Assembly: GCA_001714685.2 (NCBI GenBank)
Contig: MDTP02000052.1
Span: forward strand, 1-64,000
Source: Methanosarcina sp. Ant1
GTDB lineage: Archaea; Halobacteriota; Methanosarcinia; Methanosarcinales; Methanosarcinaceae
Reading direction: 5' to 3'
Length of the DNA stretch: 64,000 bases
Positions 63,595 to 64,000 of the stretch are shown in pieces. The notes beneath the pieces are model-generated. The model ran no database searches, was not told the DNA's origin, and saw nothing but the letters and a program-made list of their open reading frames with translations. Position 1 is the stretch's first letter. Each line of letters starts with the position of its first letter. The position numbers were made by a program, and so were the translations under genes.

Positions 63595-64000
63595 ATGGGA
63601 GATAAAAGATCTCGAATTATCAAGGCACTTAAAGATGCGCAGAAAAGCCCTGTCTCTGGAGAAGAACTGGGGCTCAAGCTAGGGATCTCCAGGACAATGG
63701 TCTGGAAGTACATCAAGTCTCTCCAGGCTGATGGTTATGAGATAGAATCATCTCCGAAAAGGGGCTATGTTCTGAAATCCGTACCTCAACTCTTGTACCC
63801 GGAAGAAATCCAGATGGGACTTAAAACAACTCTTCTGGGGCAGAAGATTCATTATTTTGAAGAGGTAGATTCCACAAACATCATTGCAAAGGAAATCGCG
63901 GCTTCCGAAGAAGAAGGGGCGCTTGTGATCGCTGAAACACAGAAGGGAGGCAGAGGCCGCATGGGGAGGGAATGGGTCTCTCCACACGGCGGTATATGGA
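63595..64000 (+). CDS. birA: Biotin-protein ligase BirA with N-terminal HTH domain, cut by the window end
   Basis: Partial; the first 135 codons from ATG 63595 (MGDKRSRIIKALKDAQ; GGGGGTG upstream; the in-frame ATG four bases earlier hits a stop after four codons). It joins biotin to the PycB carrier domain. The N-terminal 60 residues are a winged-helix domain of the BirA regulator type (GEELGLKLGISRTMVWKYIK), so it may act as a repressor as well. The catalytic part begins with IHYFEEVDSTN, and KGGRGRMGREWVSPHGG is the biotin/ATP-binding loop. It is cut after Trp in GGIW. It follows pycA by about 110 bases. Confidence 0.95.
   Translation, partial: MGDKRSRIIKALKDAQKSPVSGEELGLKLGISRTMVWKYIKSLQADGYEIESSPKRGYVLKSVPQLLYPEEIQMGLKTTLLGQKIHYFEEVDSTNIIAKEIAASEEEGALVIAETQKGGRGRMGREWVSPHGGIW

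Overview
The window is a piece of a Methanosarcina chromosome. The evidence is a complete A-type ATP synthase operon in the Methanosarcina order (atpH-I-K-E-C-F-A-B-D-G), a two-subunit archaeal pyruvate carboxylase followed by a biotin ligase, a proteasome-activating nucleotidase, an archaeal histone, the RFC small subunit, a type II (archaeal) GAPDH, an AksA-type synthase for coenzyme B, and families that are mostly known from Methanosarcinales (MEDS, DUF1699, PKD surface proteins). The species cannot be fixed from the sequence alone.

Layout. 0.4-7 kb: signalling and surface genes (response regulator, MEDS protein, NosD/PKD surface protein, secreted NlpC/P60 peptidase), a two-repeat CRISPR relic and a run of small unknown genes. 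7-8.7 kb: transposase and methyltransferase remains. 8.7-17.3 kb: housekeeping block (aksA, a coupled NADP phosphatase/NAD kinase pair, GAPDH, CooT-like protein, DUF89 phosphatase, membrane-anchored alkaline phosphatase-like protein, acylphosphatase). 17.3-20.6 kb: a GC-rich island of bacterial character (cupin, catalase-like peroxidase, two alpha/beta hydrolases) that is decaying; only one hydrolase is intact. 20.7-31.7 kb: low-density accessory DNA with MITE-like elements, an IS200/IS605-like relic, gene fragments (Fe-alcohol dehydrogenase, BASS transporter, Ppx, nitroreductase) and a few intact genes (LURP-one-related protein, histidine phosphatase, a pentapeptide-repeat/K+ channel fusion, DUF1699). 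31.7-36.4 kb: a long coiled-coil protein, a second DUF1699 protein and hypF. 36.6-45.2 kb: the ATP synthase operon on the minus strand, including atpG, which is only 55 codons long. 46-64 kb: radical SAM protein and polyprenyl diphosphate synthase, three tRNAs, an ACT-ACT-metallo-beta-lactamase protein, a DUF123 nuclease next to an ADP-ribosylglycohydrolase, PAN, rfcS, ferredoxin, histone, a methyltransferase, and pycB-pycA-birA running off the end.

How the genes work together. The ATP synthase uses the ion gradient made by methanogenesis. PycB/PycA make oxaloacetate and need BirA to attach biotin; palindromes upstream of pycB and birA suggest BirA may also regulate them. The phosphatase and kinase pair can set the NAD/NADP ratio. 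The radical SAM gene beside a medium/long-chain prenyl synthase could belong to isoprenoid or methanophenazine metabolism.

The most notable unexplained signals are an in-frame TAA as the fourth codon of rfcS, seven tandem mini-hairpins between atpK and atpE, three related MITE ends plus a second MITE family present twice, a 113-bp element present twice with a third partial copy, and a 14-bp tandem duplication that breaks the catalase-like gene.
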